Assembly (NCBI GenBank): GCA_035541875.1
Contig: DATKML010000041.1
Location: forward strand, 1-64,000
Reading direction: 5' to 3'
Source: JAJPHI01 sp035541875
GTDB lineage: Bacteria > Desulfobacterota > Binatia > Binatales > Binataceae
DNA: 64,000 nucleotides
In this document: piece after piece, positions 35,877-44,931 of the stretch
Numbering within the stretch: the first letter of the stretch is position 1
Layout of the letters: every line of letters starts with the position of its first letter
Program-made: the position numbers and the translations under genes
The notes under the pieces: generated by a model
Database searches by the model: none
What the model was told of the DNA's origin: nothing
The model's input: the letters and a program-made list of their open reading frames with translations, nothing else

Positions 35877-37124
35877 TCACGTCCCCGGTTCAGCGTGTAG
35901 ATTCGTGCCCCTGCGCTCGCTGCCTATAGCGATCATGAAGGCGTCGGCGAGCAGCACTGTCGTAGCCACCAGCGCGAGTGAAGCCCCGTAGCTAAGATGC
36001 TGCGCGATTAGTGCCTCGCCATACGCAGCGGGCGAGGCGAGTAGCACGCCGAGCTGATAGGCCATTCCGGAGAAAAGGCCCCGCGCCTCCGGTGGCGACA
36101 TCTCCGCAAGATGTGCCGGGATTACGCCGAAGACGCCTTGCACCATGAATTGCATCAGGAAAGCGCCGATCGTCAGTAGCACGCGCGACTCGGGATAACT
36201 CCACAGCGGCACCACGAGGACGCCCAGGAGCGCTGCCGTGATCATCGCGCGCCTTCGGCCAAAGGAATCCGACAGCCATCCGAAGGTGAACCCACCCGCG
36301 AGCGCGCCAAGATTGTAGGTGATTGCGATCGTCGCGACGGTACGTGGATCAAAGCCACGTCCCTTCTCGAGGAAGGTCGGATAGAGATCTTGCGTGCCGT
36401 GCGAGATTAGGCTCATCGTGGTCATCAGGCCGACGAGATAGAGAAAGCGGCGCAGGTTGCGGCGAATCGCACCGATGATGTCCTTCGGTTCCGGGCGCGA
36501 TCGCTCCCATGCTTTCGATTCCGGTACCTTCGTTCGGATATAAAGCGTCAGCAGAGCGGGCGCGCCGCCAAGAAAGAACATCGGTCGCCAGCCGAAATGT
36601 GGGAAGACGAAGAAATAGGCTGCAGCGGCCATCAGGTAGCCTACGGCATATCCTTCCTGCAGCAGTCCTGAGAGTAATCCGCGCCATTTTGGCGGCGCCG
36701 CTTCCATCGAGAGCGACGCACCAACGCCCCATTCACCGCCCATCCCGATTCCGTAAAGCGCGCGGAGGAAGAGGAACCATCCGTAGCTCGGCGCGAGCCC
36801 GCTCGCGACTTCGATCGCGGAATAGAAAATGACGTCGATCATCAGCGGCACGCGACGGCCGTAGCGATCGGCGAGCCAGCCGAAGGCGAAGGCCCCGATT
36901 GGTCGCAGCGCGAGTGTTGCGGTGATCGTGAAGGCGAGATCGGCGACCGAGCGATGGAACTCTTTCGCTACGGTCGGCAGTACAAAAACGAGCACGAAAA
37001 AATCGAACGCGTCGAGCGTCCAGCCGAGAAAGCCAGCGATTAGAGTGTGCATCGCCTCGGTCTGAGTGATTCCTGTTATAGGATGCGGCTCTTCGACGGG
37101 GCGAGCCTGAGCGCTATTAGCCAT
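35877..37124 (-). CDS. MFS transporter, metabolite:proton symporter type
   Basis: 415 residues, 12 predicted membrane segments. The MFS loop motif is GWLADRYGRRVPLMID between helices two and three, and the mirrored GWLSDSFGRRRAM lies between helices eight and nine. The sequence is of the sialic acid/aromatic acid symporter type (RYGIGMGGEWGVGAS). It likely imports an organic acid. Divergent from the epoxide hydrolase-like gene, with about 160 bases between. Confidence 0.9.
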   Translation of the reverse strand: MANSAQARPVEEPHPITGITQTEAMHTLIAGFLGWTLDAFDFFVLVFVLPTVAKEFHRSVADLAFTITATLALRPIGAFAFGWLADRYGRRVPLMIDVIFYSAIEVASGLAPSYGWFLFLRALYGIGMGGEWGVGASLSMEAAPPKWRGLLSGLLQEGYAVGYLMAAAAYFFVFPHFGWRPMFFLGGAPALLTLYIRTKVPESKAWERSRPEPKDIIGAIRRNLRRFLYLVGLMTTMSLISHGTQDLYPTFLEKGRGFDPRTVATIAITYNLGALAGGFTFGWLSDSFGRRRAMITAALLGVLVVPLWSYPESRVLLTIGAFLMQFMVQGVFGVIPAHLAEMSPPEARGLFSGMAYQLGVLLASPAAYGEALIAQHLSYGASLALVATTVLLADAFMIAIGSERRGTNLHAEPGT

Positions 37125-37284
37125 CGCGGAGTTATTACCCGATGTGCCGTCGCGAATGAAGCGCTACCGCGAGTAAAACCTCATCCACCTGCCCTTCAGG
37201 GACACGGAAGAGGTGTTAGGTCGGCTGCTTTGCAAAATGTTGCTCCATCACACAAGCTGATCCCTAACACTTTCGAAAGGCGCG

Positions 37285-38256
37285 ATGCCCATGGCTCAGC
37301 TTGAACACAAATTCGTCGATACAAACGGAATCCGGATGCATTACGTCCAGGCTGGGCAGGGTCCACTCGTGGTCCTGTGCCATGGATGGCCGGAGTCGTG
37401 GTACTCGTGGCGCCATCAAATACCGGCGCTCGCCAACGCAGGTTTCCAGGTCGTTGCCCCCGATCAGCGTGGCTATGGCCAGACCAGTGCGCCCCACGAG
37501 ATCGAGTCCTACAACCTTTTCAGCCTGGTCGGCGATATCGTGGGATTGGTGAATTCGCTCGGCTCCTCGAATCCGATCATTATCGGCCACGATTGGGGCT
37601 CGCCCATCGCGTGGCATTGCGCGTTGCTACGCCCCGATCTTTTCCGCGCCTGTGGGCTTCTCAGCGTGCCTTACATCCCGCGGATTCCGATCAAGCCGTC
37701 GTCGATGTGGCCAATGATCGAAGGCAACGACCTCACATTCTACCAGCACTACTTTCAGGAGCCGGGCAAGGCCGAGGCCGATTTCGAGAGTGATCTGCGC
37801 AGCGCGATGAAAAAAGTGCTCGTTGGCGCATCGGGCGATGCACCTGTCGGCGCTCGCTTTGAGCATGTCTTTCCACGTGGCAGCCGACCTCTGGCATTGG
37901 TCGAAGAGCCCAAGACGTTACCCGGATGGCTAACCGAGGCCGATGTTGATTTCTTCGCGGGCGAATTCAAGCGCTCCGGCATGCGCGGCGGTTTCAACTG
38001 GTATCGCAATATCGATCGCAACTGGGAGCTGACAGGATTCCTGGAAGGCGCGAAGCTCCGGCAACCCTCGATGTTTGCGGCGGGCGAGCACGACGTCGTG
38101 CTGCGGATGGTGCCCGATGCGTCGAGTCTCGTCGACGCATGGATGCCGACATGCCGTAGCAAGACGATTATCCCTGGCGCCGGTCATTGGATTCAGCAGG
38201 AGCGCCCAGCCGAGATTAACCGGTTGCTGCTCGAATTTGTCGCCGGGATGCGCTAA
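37285..38256 (+). CDS. Epoxide hydrolase-like alpha/beta hydrolase
   Basis: 323 residues. The oxyanion motif HGWPESWYSWR is at residues 33-43, the nucleophile Asp103 is in GHDWGSPIAW, and the catalytic His is near residue 301 in GAGHWIQQE. The Asp nucleophile and HGxP point to the soluble epoxide hydrolase group. It opens an epoxide by hydrolysis or acts on a related halide. It is followed after about 40 bases by the flavin gene pair and the P450, a chain that could make and open an epoxide. Confidence 0.9.
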   Translation: MPMAQLEHKFVDTNGIRMHYVQAGQGPLVVLCHGWPESWYSWRHQIPALANAGFQVVAPDQRGYGQTSAPHEIESYNLFSLVGDIVGLVNSLGSSNPIIIGHDWGSPIAWHCALLRPDLFRACGLLSVPYIPRIPIKPSSMWPMIEGNDLTFYQHYFQEPGKAEADFESDLRSAMKKVLVGASGDAPVGARFEHVFPRGSRPLALVEEPKTLPGWLTEADVDFFAGEFKRSGMRGGFNWYRNIDRNWELTGFLEGAKLRQPSMFAAGEHDVVLRMVPDASSLVDAWMPTCRSKTIIPGAGHWIQQERPAEINRLLLEFVAGMR

Positions 38257-38295
38257 CAGGCCTATAGCGGCGTATCGAATCTCCCGGGGTTAGAA

Positions 38296-39480
38296 ATGGC
38301 TGACTACGATGTGATCACCGTTGGCGGCGGACTCGGTGGGGCGGCGCTGGCCAAAGTGCTGGCTGAGAATGGCAAGCGGGTACTGGTCGTCGAGCGGGAG
38401 ACCCAGTTCAAGGATCGGATCCGAGGCGAGTACCTCTGCCCCTGGGGAGTGGCGGAACTCAAGCGGCTCGGACTCTACAAGACGCTTCACGAGAAATGCG
38501 CCAACGAGCAGCCCTATTTTCATAGTGTCGGGTCGCCGTCGCGTGATCTGCGAACCACTACGCCCCAGTCCCTGCCAGCTCTCACTTTTTTTCACCCATC
38601 GATGCAGGAAATTGTGCTCGATACCGCACGCGCCGCAGGCGCGGAGATCTGGCGAGGAGCAACCCTCCGAGAAGTTCATTTGGGAGCTAATCCTGAGGCT
38701 CTCATCGAACGCGACGGACAAGTGAGAGAGCTAACCACTCGACTGATTGTGGCCGCCGATGGTCGCAGTTCGAGCGCTAGAAGCTGGGGCGGATTTGAGA
38801 CACGACGGGCGAGCCAGAAACTGTTTGGCGCCGGAGTGATCCTCGAAAATGTACCGGGCCAGCCCGACACAGCCACAGTCTTGCTCAATCCTTTCGCCGG
38901 TCGCGGCGGCTTTTTCTTCCCTCAGGGTGGACACCGCTCCCGTGCTTATCTAGTTTATGGGAACGACCTACCACGTCTGCAGGGCGATCAGGATGGCGGC
39001 CGCTTTATCGAAGAAAGCCTCAAATCCGGGATGCCGGCTGAGCTTTACCGAGGGGCTCGACCCGTAGGGCCGCTTGCCAGTTTCGATATGACGGAAAATT
39101 GGGTCGATAATCCTTACCGCAACGGCCTCGTGCTGATTGGCGATGCCGCCGGATCTACCGATCCGACGTGGGGGCAAGGCTTAAGCCTGACCTCGCGCGA
39201 TGCGCGCGTGCTGGCGGAAGAGCTACTTGCGACCGATGATTGGGACGCCGCGGGTCACAGCTATGCCACCAGGCACGACACGTATTTCAATGTCACGCGA
39301 ACAGTCGGCCAATGGCAGTTCGATCTGTTTCTCGCCCAAGGGTCTGAAGCCGATGCCCGGCGTGTCCGTGCATTTCCGCTGCTTATGACCGAACCGGATC
39401 GCTTCCCCGACCATTTTCTGAGCGGCCCAGAACAACCCTTCAATGAGCAAGTCCGCAAACGCTTCTTCGGCGAGATCTAA
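38296..39480 (+). CDS. FAD-dependent monooxygenase-like oxidoreductase (copy 1, intact)
   Basis: 394 residues. The Rossmann dinucleotide motif VGGGLGGAALAKVLAENG is at residues 8-25; VAADGRSSSAR and the second FAD motif GDAAGSTDPTWGQGLSL are the class A flavin monooxygenase/geranylgeranyl reductase-type signatures. The gene is followed closely by a frameshifted paralogue and a P450. The substrate is unknown. Confidence 0.9.
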   Translation: MADYDVITVGGGLGGAALAKVLAENGKRVLVVERETQFKDRIRGEYLCPWGVAELKRLGLYKTLHEKCANEQPYFHSVGSPSRDLRTTTPQSLPALTFFHPSMQEIVLDTARAAGAEIWRGATLREVHLGANPEALIERDGQVRELTTRLIVAADGRSSSARSWGGFETRRASQKLFGAGVILENVPGQPDTATVLLNPFAGRGGFFFPQGGHRSRAYLVYGNDLPRLQGDQDGGRFIEESLKSGMPAELYRGARPVGPLASFDMTENWVDNPYRNGLVLIGDAAGSTDPTWGQGLSLTSRDARVLAEELLATDDWDAAGHSYATRHDTYFNVTRTVGQWQFDLFLAQGSEADARRVRAFPLLMTEPDRFPDHFLSGPEQPFNEQVRKRFFGEI

Positions 39481-39497
39481 CCGTATCTTGAGGTCCC

Positions 39498-40685
39498 GTG
39501 AACACTGATTACGACGTCATAACAGTTGGCGGCGGGACTGGGCGGTGCAGCGCTTGCGAAAGTGCCGCCCGACGGCAAGCGCGTATTGGTTGTCGAGCGC
39601 GAAACGCAGTTCAGGGATCGTGTGCGGGGTGAGTATCTCCAGCCGTGGGGAGTCCCTGAAGTACAAAAGCTCGGCCTTTTCGAAACGCTGCGCGATCGAT
39701 GCGCCAATGAACAACCTTTTCAGGACGTCATTGGCATGGGACCGGCGCGCGATCTACGTAAGACCACCCCTCAACAATTGCCGGCGTGGACCTTTTTTCA
39801 TCCCGCGATGCAGGAGATCGTGCTCGACGCGGCTCGCGTTGCGGGTGCAGAAATCTGGCGTGGAGCCAGCGTTCGGGAGGTCCGACTGAGATCGAATCCT
39901 ACTGCCCTTGTTGAGCGCGAAGGGCACGCGCGGGAGCTGTCAGCTCGGCTGATAGTGGCAGCCGACGGTCGAAGCTCCATGGCTCGCAATTGGGGCGGTT
40001 CGCACCGAAGCGCGGCAGTCAAAAACTGCTCGGAGCGGGCATCATGCTAAAGAACGTGATGAGTCCAACCGACACAGCTGTTTTCGGCATAACTCCGTTG
40101 GTCGGCCGTGCTGGGTATCTCTTCCCCGAGGGCGGAAATCGGGCGCGAGCCTATCTGATGCACGGGCAGGAACTTCAACGTCTGCAGGGCGACGACGATG
40201 CTGGTCGCTTTATCAAAGAAAGTATCGAATCTGGGATGCCTGCCCATTTCTATGAAGGTGCCAAACCGGTTGGACCGCTCGCCAGTTTCGACCTGACTGA
40301 AACCTGGGTCGATCATCCTTATCGCGATGGCCTTGTACTTATCGGTGACGCCGCTGGAGCAACCGATCCGACGTGGGGGCAGGGCCTCAGCCTGACCTCA
40401 CGCGACGCGCGTGTGTTGGCGGAGGAACTGCTGTCCACCGATGATTGGGACGCTGCGGCGCATCGCTATGCTTCCCGACACGACACCTACTTCAATGTTC
40501 AGCGAACGGTTGGACATTGGTGGTTCGACTTCTTTCTGGCGAGAGGTCCTGAAGCTGATGAGCGGCGTATGCGTGGGTTCCCGCTGATTATGAGCGAGCC
40601 CGATCGTCTGCCGGACCACATCGCGCGCGGACCTGAACTGCCTTTCAGCGACGACGTGCGAAAGCGCTTCTTCGGCGAACTTTAG
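39498..40685 (+). pseudogene. FAD-dependent monooxygenase-like oxidoreductase (copy 2, frameshifted)
   Basis: A tandem paralogue of the preceding gene, broken into three frames. The GTG at 39498 (with GAGGT upstream) opens NTDYDVITVGGG. An extra G near 39534 in GGCGGCGGG shifts the frame, after which GLGGAALAKV continues to about 40005. A base is missing there in GGGGCGG, and the rest (FAPKRGSQKLLGAG to KRFFGEL) is in a third frame to 40685. The protein is otherwise well conserved along its length, so the breaks are recent or are sequence errors. A three-base deletion near 39560 is in frame. Confidence 0.85.
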
Positions 40686-40771
40686 CCTCCGACGACGTCC
40701 GAGAGTCTCGATGATCTCGCAGCGGCCGCTGGCTAAACTCAAACCTTGGCTAATGGCTCTACAGGGTGTAA

Positions 40772-40800
40772 CTATAGCTGCCCTCAAGGAGCAGCTATAG
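40772..40800 (+). promoter_or_regulatory. Perfect inverted repeat with the P450 Shine-Dalgarno in its loop
   Basis: CTATAGCTGC (40772-40781) and GCAGCTATAG (40791-40800) surround a nine-base loop. AAGGAG at 40786-40791 sits in the loop and the GTG start codon begins at 40801, immediately after the right arm. In RNA the ribosome site would be in a hairpin loop; as DNA the repeat could be an operator. Confidence 0.6.
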
Positions 40801-42063
40801 GTGAATGCCGCCGATCAATGCCCAATTCGTCGATGCCCGATTCACGCCGACTTCGATCCTCTGGCCGAAGCCTATCGCACCAATCCTTTCGCGGTCTTTG
40901 GCGCTATACCGTCCGATCATTCGATCTTTTACGCTCCTGCGATCGATTACTACGTTGTAACCCGCTACGCCGATATCGAGAACGTGCTGCTGGACCCGGA
41001 GACCTATTCAGCCTCCCCGGCCCAGCTTCCGGTGGTTCCGCTATCTGAGGAAGCCGTCCGTGTGATGCGCGAAGGTCAGCACGGTCCGCAGCCCTCGATG
41101 GTGATGGTTAGCTTGGATCCGCCCGCTCATACGCGACTGCGCTCTCCCGCGGTGCGCGCGTTCACGCCGGCGCGCGTTGCCCGGATGGAACCCGAGGTGC
41201 GGGCGACGGTCACCAGTCTGCTCGATTCGATCGATCCCTTCGCGCCGTTCGACCTTGTCGCCGCGCTGGCTTTCCCACTACCCGCAACCGTGATTTTCGA
41301 TTTTCTCGGTATTCCCGCCAGCGATTGGCCACAGCTCAAAGAGTGGTGCGGTCACCGTGCGGAATTGGTCTTCGGACGTCCAACCCCACAAGGCCAAATC
41401 GCACATGCCGAGAACATGGTGAACTATCGCAAGTATGTGCGAAAGTTCGTTGCGGAGAAGGCCGAAGCACCCGATGACAGCTTTACCAGCGCTCTGCTCG
41501 CGATTCATCGTGAAGACCCAGGCGCGCTCACGACCAAGGAAATCGGCTCGATTCTCTATTCACTGACCTTTGCGGGTCACGAGACCACAAACTATCTGAT
41601 TGGCAATCTGGTGCTTCGATTGTTGGAAGATCCGGCGCGATGGGACGCTATCGTGGCAGATCCGAGGTTGATTCCGGGTGCCGTGCAGGAGACGCTCCGT
41701 TACGATCCGTCAGTTTCGACCTGGCGACGTGTAACAAAGAAGCCCGTTCGCCTTGGCGGTTTTGATCTTCCCGCCGGAGCCAAATTGCTGCTGTGGCTGG
41801 CTGCCTCAGGTCGTGACGAGACAGTCTTCGCGAATCCCGACGAGTTCGATCTGCGCCGTGCCGAAGCGTCGAAGACCTTGGCTTTTGGCAAGGGGATTCA
41901 CTATTGCATCGGAGCGGCGCTGAGTCGGCTCGAAGCGCAGGTAGCTCTCGAAGGACTAACTTCGCGCTTTCCCAGGCTGCGCTTGTGCGCGGATGGTCAG
42001 CCGCGCTTCATCGCGAATCTATGCTTCCGCGGCCCGGAGGAACTGTGGGTGCAGAGCCTCTGA
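40801..42063 (+). CDS. Cytochrome P450
   Basis: 420 residues from a GTG start, soluble bacterial size. The I-helix oxygen motif is FAGHETTNYL, the K-helix ExxR is in QETLRYD, and the heme signature FGKGIHYCIG is at residues 362-371 with Cys369 as the heme ligand. It needs a ferredoxin partner, not seen here. It follows the flavin gene pair. Confidence 0.95.
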   Translation: MNAADQCPIRRCPIHADFDPLAEAYRTNPFAVFGAIPSDHSIFYAPAIDYYVVTRYADIENVLLDPETYSASPAQLPVVPLSEEAVRVMREGQHGPQPSMVMVSLDPPAHTRLRSPAVRAFTPARVARMEPEVRATVTSLLDSIDPFAPFDLVAALAFPLPATVIFDFLGIPASDWPQLKEWCGHRAELVFGRPTPQGQIAHAENMVNYRKYVRKFVAEKAEAPDDSFTSALLAIHREDPGALTTKEIGSILYSLTFAGHETTNYLIGNLVLRLLEDPARWDAIVADPRLIPGAVQETLRYDPSVSTWRRVTKKPVRLGGFDLPAGAKLLLWLAASGRDETVFANPDEFDLRRAEASKTLAFGKGIHYCIGAALSRLEAQVALEGLTSRFPRLRLCADGQPRFIANLCFRGPEELWVQSL

Positions 42064-42096
42064 TGATGCTCCGCAGTGCCACTATGTAGCAAACGC

Positions 42097-42999
42097 CTAC
42101 ATCCCGATAGCGTCGGCCTTGGCAATCGTGTTGCGGATAATCCGCACCGACGCCGCGTCGATCATCACACCTTCGAAGGTAATCGCACCGAGTCCTTCCT
42201 CCTCGGCCTTGGCGTACGCAGCTTCGAGCCGTCGCGCGCGATCGACCTCTTCTTGAGTGGGCGAGAACATCTCGTTGGCGATCTCGATCTGACTCGGATG
42301 AATCGCCCACTTGCCGATGAAGCCCATCGTTGCCGAGCGCAGGGCCTCTTCGCGATAACCGTCGGGATTCTTGAAATCGGCGTAGGGCCCGTCGAGCGGA
42401 TCGATCCCGGCCGCGCGCGCAGCGACGACTATTTTGCTACGGGCGTAATGGAAGACATCGCCAGGGTAGGTCGTAATCGATCCACCGATCGTCTTGCCTG
42501 CACGCACGCCCTGCGACGCACTGTAGTCACCGGGGCCGAAGATGATCGCTTCAAGGCGCGGTGACGACTTCGCGATCTCCTCGACGCTGATCAACGCCTC
42601 GACTTCTTCGATCAGGCATTCCAGCGCGATCTTCTTTTTGCGCTTGAGGCGCATCTCGATCTGCGTCAGCAGCGTATCGACCCAGAAAATATCCCGCGCC
42701 TGTTTGACCTTCGGGATAATGATGACGTCGAGATACTCGCCGGCTTGCTCGACGACTTCGATCACGTCCTGATACGCCCACTCAGTCTCGATATTGTTCA
42801 TCCGGATCGCGCGGGTCTTCTTGCCCCAATCAAGCGTTTTCAGGGCATTGATTACGATGCCGCGCGCCGCAACCTTCTGATTCGGCGCGACCGCATCTTC
42901 GAGATCGAGAAAGACGAGGTCGGCGTTTGACGCGAGCGCCTTCTCGATCATCTTTGAGTTGCTGCCCGGGGTGGAGAGTTCACATCGGCGTAATCGCAT
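42097..42999 (-). CDS. HpcH/HpaI aldolase (CitE-like CoA lyase) family protein
   Basis: 300 residues from the ATG at 42999, preceded by AAGGAG at eight bases. CitE-type motifs are RCELSTPGSNSKMIEKA, DLVFLDLEDAVAP with the metal Asp/Glu, and KKTRAIRMN. It matches malyl-CoA/beta-methylmalyl-CoA lyases and citrate lyase beta subunits. It is the last gene of an operon with two MaoC hydratases and an acyl-CoA dehydrogenase, which fits splitting a beta-hydroxyacyl-CoA. Confidence 0.92.
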   Translation of the reverse strand: MRLRRCELSTPGSNSKMIEKALASNADLVFLDLEDAVAPNQKVAARGIVINALKTLDWGKKTRAIRMNNIETEWAYQDVIEVVEQAGEYLDVIIIPKVKQARDIFWVDTLLTQIEMRLKRKKKIALECLIEEVEALISVEEIAKSSPRLEAIIFGPGDYSASQGVRAGKTIGGSITTYPGDVFHYARSKIVVAARAAGIDPLDGPYADFKNPDGYREEALRSATMGFIGKWAIHPSQIEIANEMFSPTQEEVDRARRLEAAYAKAEEEGLGAITFEGVMIDAASVRIIRNTIAKADAIGM

Positions 43000-43044
43000 C
43001 AGCACTACTCCTTACGGTTGTCCTTCTCCCACGAAGAGGGAGAG

Positions 43045-43072
43045 GGCTCGCACGGCTCTGGCCGTGCGAGGG
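43045..43072 (-). repeat. Perfect 10-bp inverted repeat between MaoC and HpcH genes
   Basis: CTCGCACGGC (43047-43056) and GCCGTGCGAG (43061-43070) around TCTG, flanked by CTCCCACGAAGAGGGAGAGGG and GGTGAGGG. The shape resembles short REP-like intergenic elements, although only one copy is in the window. It may lower expression of the downstream lyase. Confidence 0.5.
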
Positions 43073-43081
43073 TGAGGGTCC

Positions 43082-43780
43082 TTAACGACGCTTCGGACGC
43101 GCCTGCCGCCGTGCCTTGGGTCGCGCCGGCTGCAGCTTCTTCGCGGCCTTATCCGAAAGTGTCTTCAGTCCTTTGCCCTTCGGCGCTACCTGCTTCTTTG
43201 CCACCGGACGAGCGCGTTTTATGGCACGCTTGGCCGGACGAGCCGATGCCGCAGCGGGCGCAGCCTCCCGCGGGATCGCGAGACCTGCCGTGCTGAACGA
43301 TCGCTTCTTGATTAACGCCTTGCGCTCGCCTTCGAAGACGGTCTCGCCGCGCTGATTTACACCCCAGTGGCGGAAGTGCACGAGACCGACATCGCGATGG
43401 CCCCGCGAGTCTGCGGGCTCATCTTCTTTCGCGACGACTTCGGTGTAGGCATAGAGCGTATCGCCGTGCAGAACCGGGACGCGGAAGCGAATCTTGTCGA
43501 GCGCGATCTCCTCGACCGCCTGCTCACCCGTATCTTCCATCGCGAGCCCGATAACGATCGAAGCCGTCACACCGCCGAAGGTAATCCGATGCTTCTGGGG
43601 AGCGGACTCCATCAGATGCTCGTTGAAATGCGCCTGTGCGGTGTTGAGCACCAGGTTCGTTATCAGGACGTTTTCGAGCCCCTCGACGGTCTTGCCGCGA
43701 GCATGCTCGTAAACGTCGGCGACGTTGAAGTCTTCGTAATAGTCGTTCTTGGCCGTCAGGGCGCTGGCTTCGATACTCAT
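43082..43780 (-). CDS. MaoC-like hydratase with a basic histone H1-like tail
   Basis: 232 residues. Residues 1-165 are a hot-dog fold MaoC domain (YYEDFNVADVYEHARGKTV and FGGVTASIVIGLAMEDTG, with DTLYAYTEVVAKE). Residues 171-232 are a tail with 23 Lys/Arg in 62 residues and many Ala and Pro, almost no acidic residues. Such tails resemble AlgP/histone H1-like C-termini and are not usual for MaoC. It shares a four-base ATGA overlap with the acyl-CoA dehydrogenase. Confidence 0.88.
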   Translation of the reverse strand: MSIEASALTAKNDYYEDFNVADVYEHARGKTVEGLENVLITNLVLNTAQAHFNEHLMESAPQKHRITFGGVTASIVIGLAMEDTGEQAVEEIALDKIRFRVPVLHGDTLYAYTEVVAKEDEPADSRGHRDVGLVHFRHWGVNQRGETVFEGERKALIKKRSFSTAGLAIPREAAPAAASARPAKRAIKRARPVAKKQVAPKGKGLKTLSDKAAKKLQPARPKARRQARPKRR

Positions 43781-44931
43781 TCTGGCATTGCTCCAAGCAG
43801 GCGGTCTGAAATGATGCGCAGCTGGATCTGCGAGGTGCCCTCGAAGATCTTGGTCAGGCGCGCGTCGCGCCAGTAACGCTCGATCGCGAGGTCTTTCGTA
43901 TAGCCGTAGCCGCCGTGGATCTGCAGCGCGTCGCTGGTGACCCGCTCAGCCATCTCAGTGGCAAACCACTTAGCCATCGAGGCCTCTTTGTCGCAGCGCT
44001 TCTTGCTATCGACGTCGGTCGCGACCGCATACATGAGTTGGCGCGCGGCTTCGATATTTGCGGCCATCTCGGCCAGTTTGAAGCGAATGGCCTGGAACTC
44101 AGAGATCGGTCGCTTGAACTGTGACCGCCGCGTGGCGTACGTCAGTGAATCCTCGAGCGAGCCTCGCGCCAGACCGATCGCGCGTGCCGCCGTATGGACT
44201 CGCGCGACTTCGAGGAACGCCATCATGGTGTAGAAGCCGCTACCCTCTTTACCGACCATCGTGGTGGCCGGAATGCGGCAATTGTCGAAATGGAGTTCCC
44301 AGGTCTTCCAGCCGAAATAGCCGATTTTGCGAATCGGCGAGCCGGAGCATCCCGGGGGCAGTTCGCCACGCTTCTTCTCGATCATGAACTGCGTGATACC
44401 AACGTGACGGCGCTTGCCTTCGGGCGGCGCGGTGCGGGCAAACAGATGGATAAAATCGGCGCCGTCGGCGAAGGTACACCAGGTTTTGGTGCCGTTGATG
44501 ATGAAATCGTCGCCATCGCGGGTCGCACGGCATGAAACGTTGGCCAAGTCCGATCCGGCATCCGGCTCCGACAGCGAAAAGGCCCCGAGGAACTCGCCCC
44601 GAGCCATCTTCGGATAGAACTTCTTGCGCTGCTCCTCGGTCGTCTCGCCCCAGATTCCGTTGCCGCGCGCGATGATACTCGCGACGCTCATCCAGGCCCG
44701 CGCCAGTTCCTCGGCAACCAGCGCATATTCGAAGCATCCGAGGCCAAGACCGCCGTATTCCTCGGGAATCAGGATGCCGAAATAGCCCATCTCACCCATT
44801 TTGTTGCGAAGTTCCATCGGAATATCGCCTTCGACGGGGTCGAGCTTGTTCGCGACCGGCAGCACTTCGTTCATCGCAAAGTCCCGCGCCGCGTCCTGAA
44901 TCATTTTTCTTTCTTCGGTTATAAAGCTCAT
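43777..44931 (-). CDS. Acyl-CoA dehydrogenase
   Basis: 384 residues, full length. Signatures are LGAFSLSEPDAGSD, TWCTFADGADFIHLFAR, the C-terminal QIHGGYGYTKDLAIERYWRDAR and IFEGTSQIQ, whose Glu is the usual catalytic base position in many members. It oxidises an acyl-CoA at the alpha-beta bond with FAD. Overlaps at both ends (ATGA) with the two MaoC genes show tight coupling. Confidence 0.95.
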   Translation of the reverse strand: MSFITEERKMIQDAARDFAMNEVLPVANKLDPVEGDIPMELRNKMGEMGYFGILIPEEYGGLGLGCFEYALVAEELARAWMSVASIIARGNGIWGETTEEQRKKFYPKMARGEFLGAFSLSEPDAGSDLANVSCRATRDGDDFIINGTKTWCTFADGADFIHLFARTAPPEGKRRHVGITQFMIEKKRGELPPGCSGSPIRKIGYFGWKTWELHFDNCRIPATTMVGKEGSGFYTMMAFLEVARVHTAARAIGLARGSLEDSLTYATRRSQFKRPISEFQAIRFKLAEMAANIEAARQLMYAVATDVDSKKRCDKEASMAKWFATEMAERVTSDALQIHGGYGYTKDLAIERYWRDARLTKIFEGTSQIQLRIISDRLLGAMPE

